Assembly: GCA_043720715.1 (NCBI GenBank)
Contig: JAYSSF010000051.1
Span: 1 to 6,002, forward strand
DNA length: 6,002 bases
DNA from: JAYSSF01 sp043720715
GTDB lineage: Bacteria; Patescibacteriota; Gracilibacteria; Absconditabacterales; Absconditicoccaceae
Direction: 5' to 3'
Part shown: positions 5,952 through 6,002 of the stretch, one piece after another
How the letters are laid out: each line of letters begins with the position of its first letter
Position numbering within the stretch: the first letter of the stretch is position 1
The notes under the pieces: model-generated
The model's input: only the letters and a program-made list of their open reading frames with translations
What the model was told of the DNA's origin: nothing
Database searches by the model: none
Program-made: the position numbers and the translations under genes

Positions 5952-6002
5952 TCAATTTTCACTAGCAAAAAAGCTAAGAAACAGTACTATATGACTAGTA
6001 TT
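5946..6002 (-). other. In-frame upstream continuation of the SDR gene to the window edge
   Basis: Beyond the TAG, the same frame stays open to the end of the window and reads HIVLFLSFFASENGLF. Its FAS-E resembles the N-A-S-E segment of FolM at about the right distance (roughly 60 residues against about 50) before the active-site strand. This suggests that the TAG interrupts one original gene. The resemblance is short and AT-rich coding makes such strings common. Confidence 0.35.

Noticed and set aside
22..5965. Words CTAGTGAAA and GTTTCCTTAA shared in the same order by the plus strand near 22-96 and the minus strand near 5965-5906, suggesting an inverted flanking repeat
   Set aside because: The sequence between the words aligns poorly, spacing differs (65 against 50 bases), and the second copy lies inside SDR coding sequence; chance in AT-rich DNA is likely.
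1..6002. CRISPR array, transposon ends or attachment site at the tRNA
   Set aside because: No regularly spaced repeats, no paired terminal inverted repeats and no second copy of the tRNA-Ile 3' end were found in the window.

Overview
The window reads as chromosome of a bacterium in which UGA encodes glycine (genetic code 25: Candidatus Gracilibacteria/BD1-5 or Absconditabacteria/SR1). Under the standard code almost every gene here is shattered. When TGA is read as glycine, whole proteins appear, and many TGA codons fall on invariant family glycines, such as the GGTGLY motif of MiaA, the Walker A of a kinase and the YIPGEKIIGLSK stretch of GTP cyclohydrolase I. Seven of the eight reading frames end in TAA and one in TAG.

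Layout. 1-643: one unrecognised plus-strand reading frame. 657-817: a tRNA-Ile(GAU) gene on the minus strand with promoter and intrinsic terminator. 935-1822: a secreted, low-complexity, helical and Gly-Ser-rich protein, closed by an intrinsic terminator. 1901-2869: miaA, complete, with seven in-frame TGA glycines. 2906-6002: a compact, very AT-rich minus-strand operon. In transcription order it holds the 3' part of a FolM/pteridine-reductase-like SDR, a guanylate-kinase-like P-loop kinase, GTP cyclohydrolase I (folE), a ParB-like 'DGNH' protein with an unknown C-terminal half, and a divergent ITPase/Ham1-family NTP pyrophosphatase. These genes overlap or lie 3-16 bases apart.

The minus-strand operon is the most interesting part. 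FolE makes dihydroneopterin triphosphate from GTP, a Ham1-type enzyme removes pyrophosphate from NTPs, and a FolM-like SDR reduces dihydropterins. A guanylate-kinase-like protein could feed GTP or act on a modified nucleotide. Together they could form a short tetrahydropterin pathway or a modified-nucleotide pathway; no other folate or queuosine gene is visible here. The kinase, the pyrophosphatase and the ParB-like protein are all divergent. The first gene of the series (SDR) carries an in-frame TAG near the window edge and may be broken.

The operon is much more AT-rich than miaA and uses TGA for about two thirds of its glycines (36 of 53 by hand count) against one third in miaA (7 of 21), so the two blocks may have different histories within code-25 organisms. 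No start codon in the window is preceded by a clear Shine-Dalgarno sequence.
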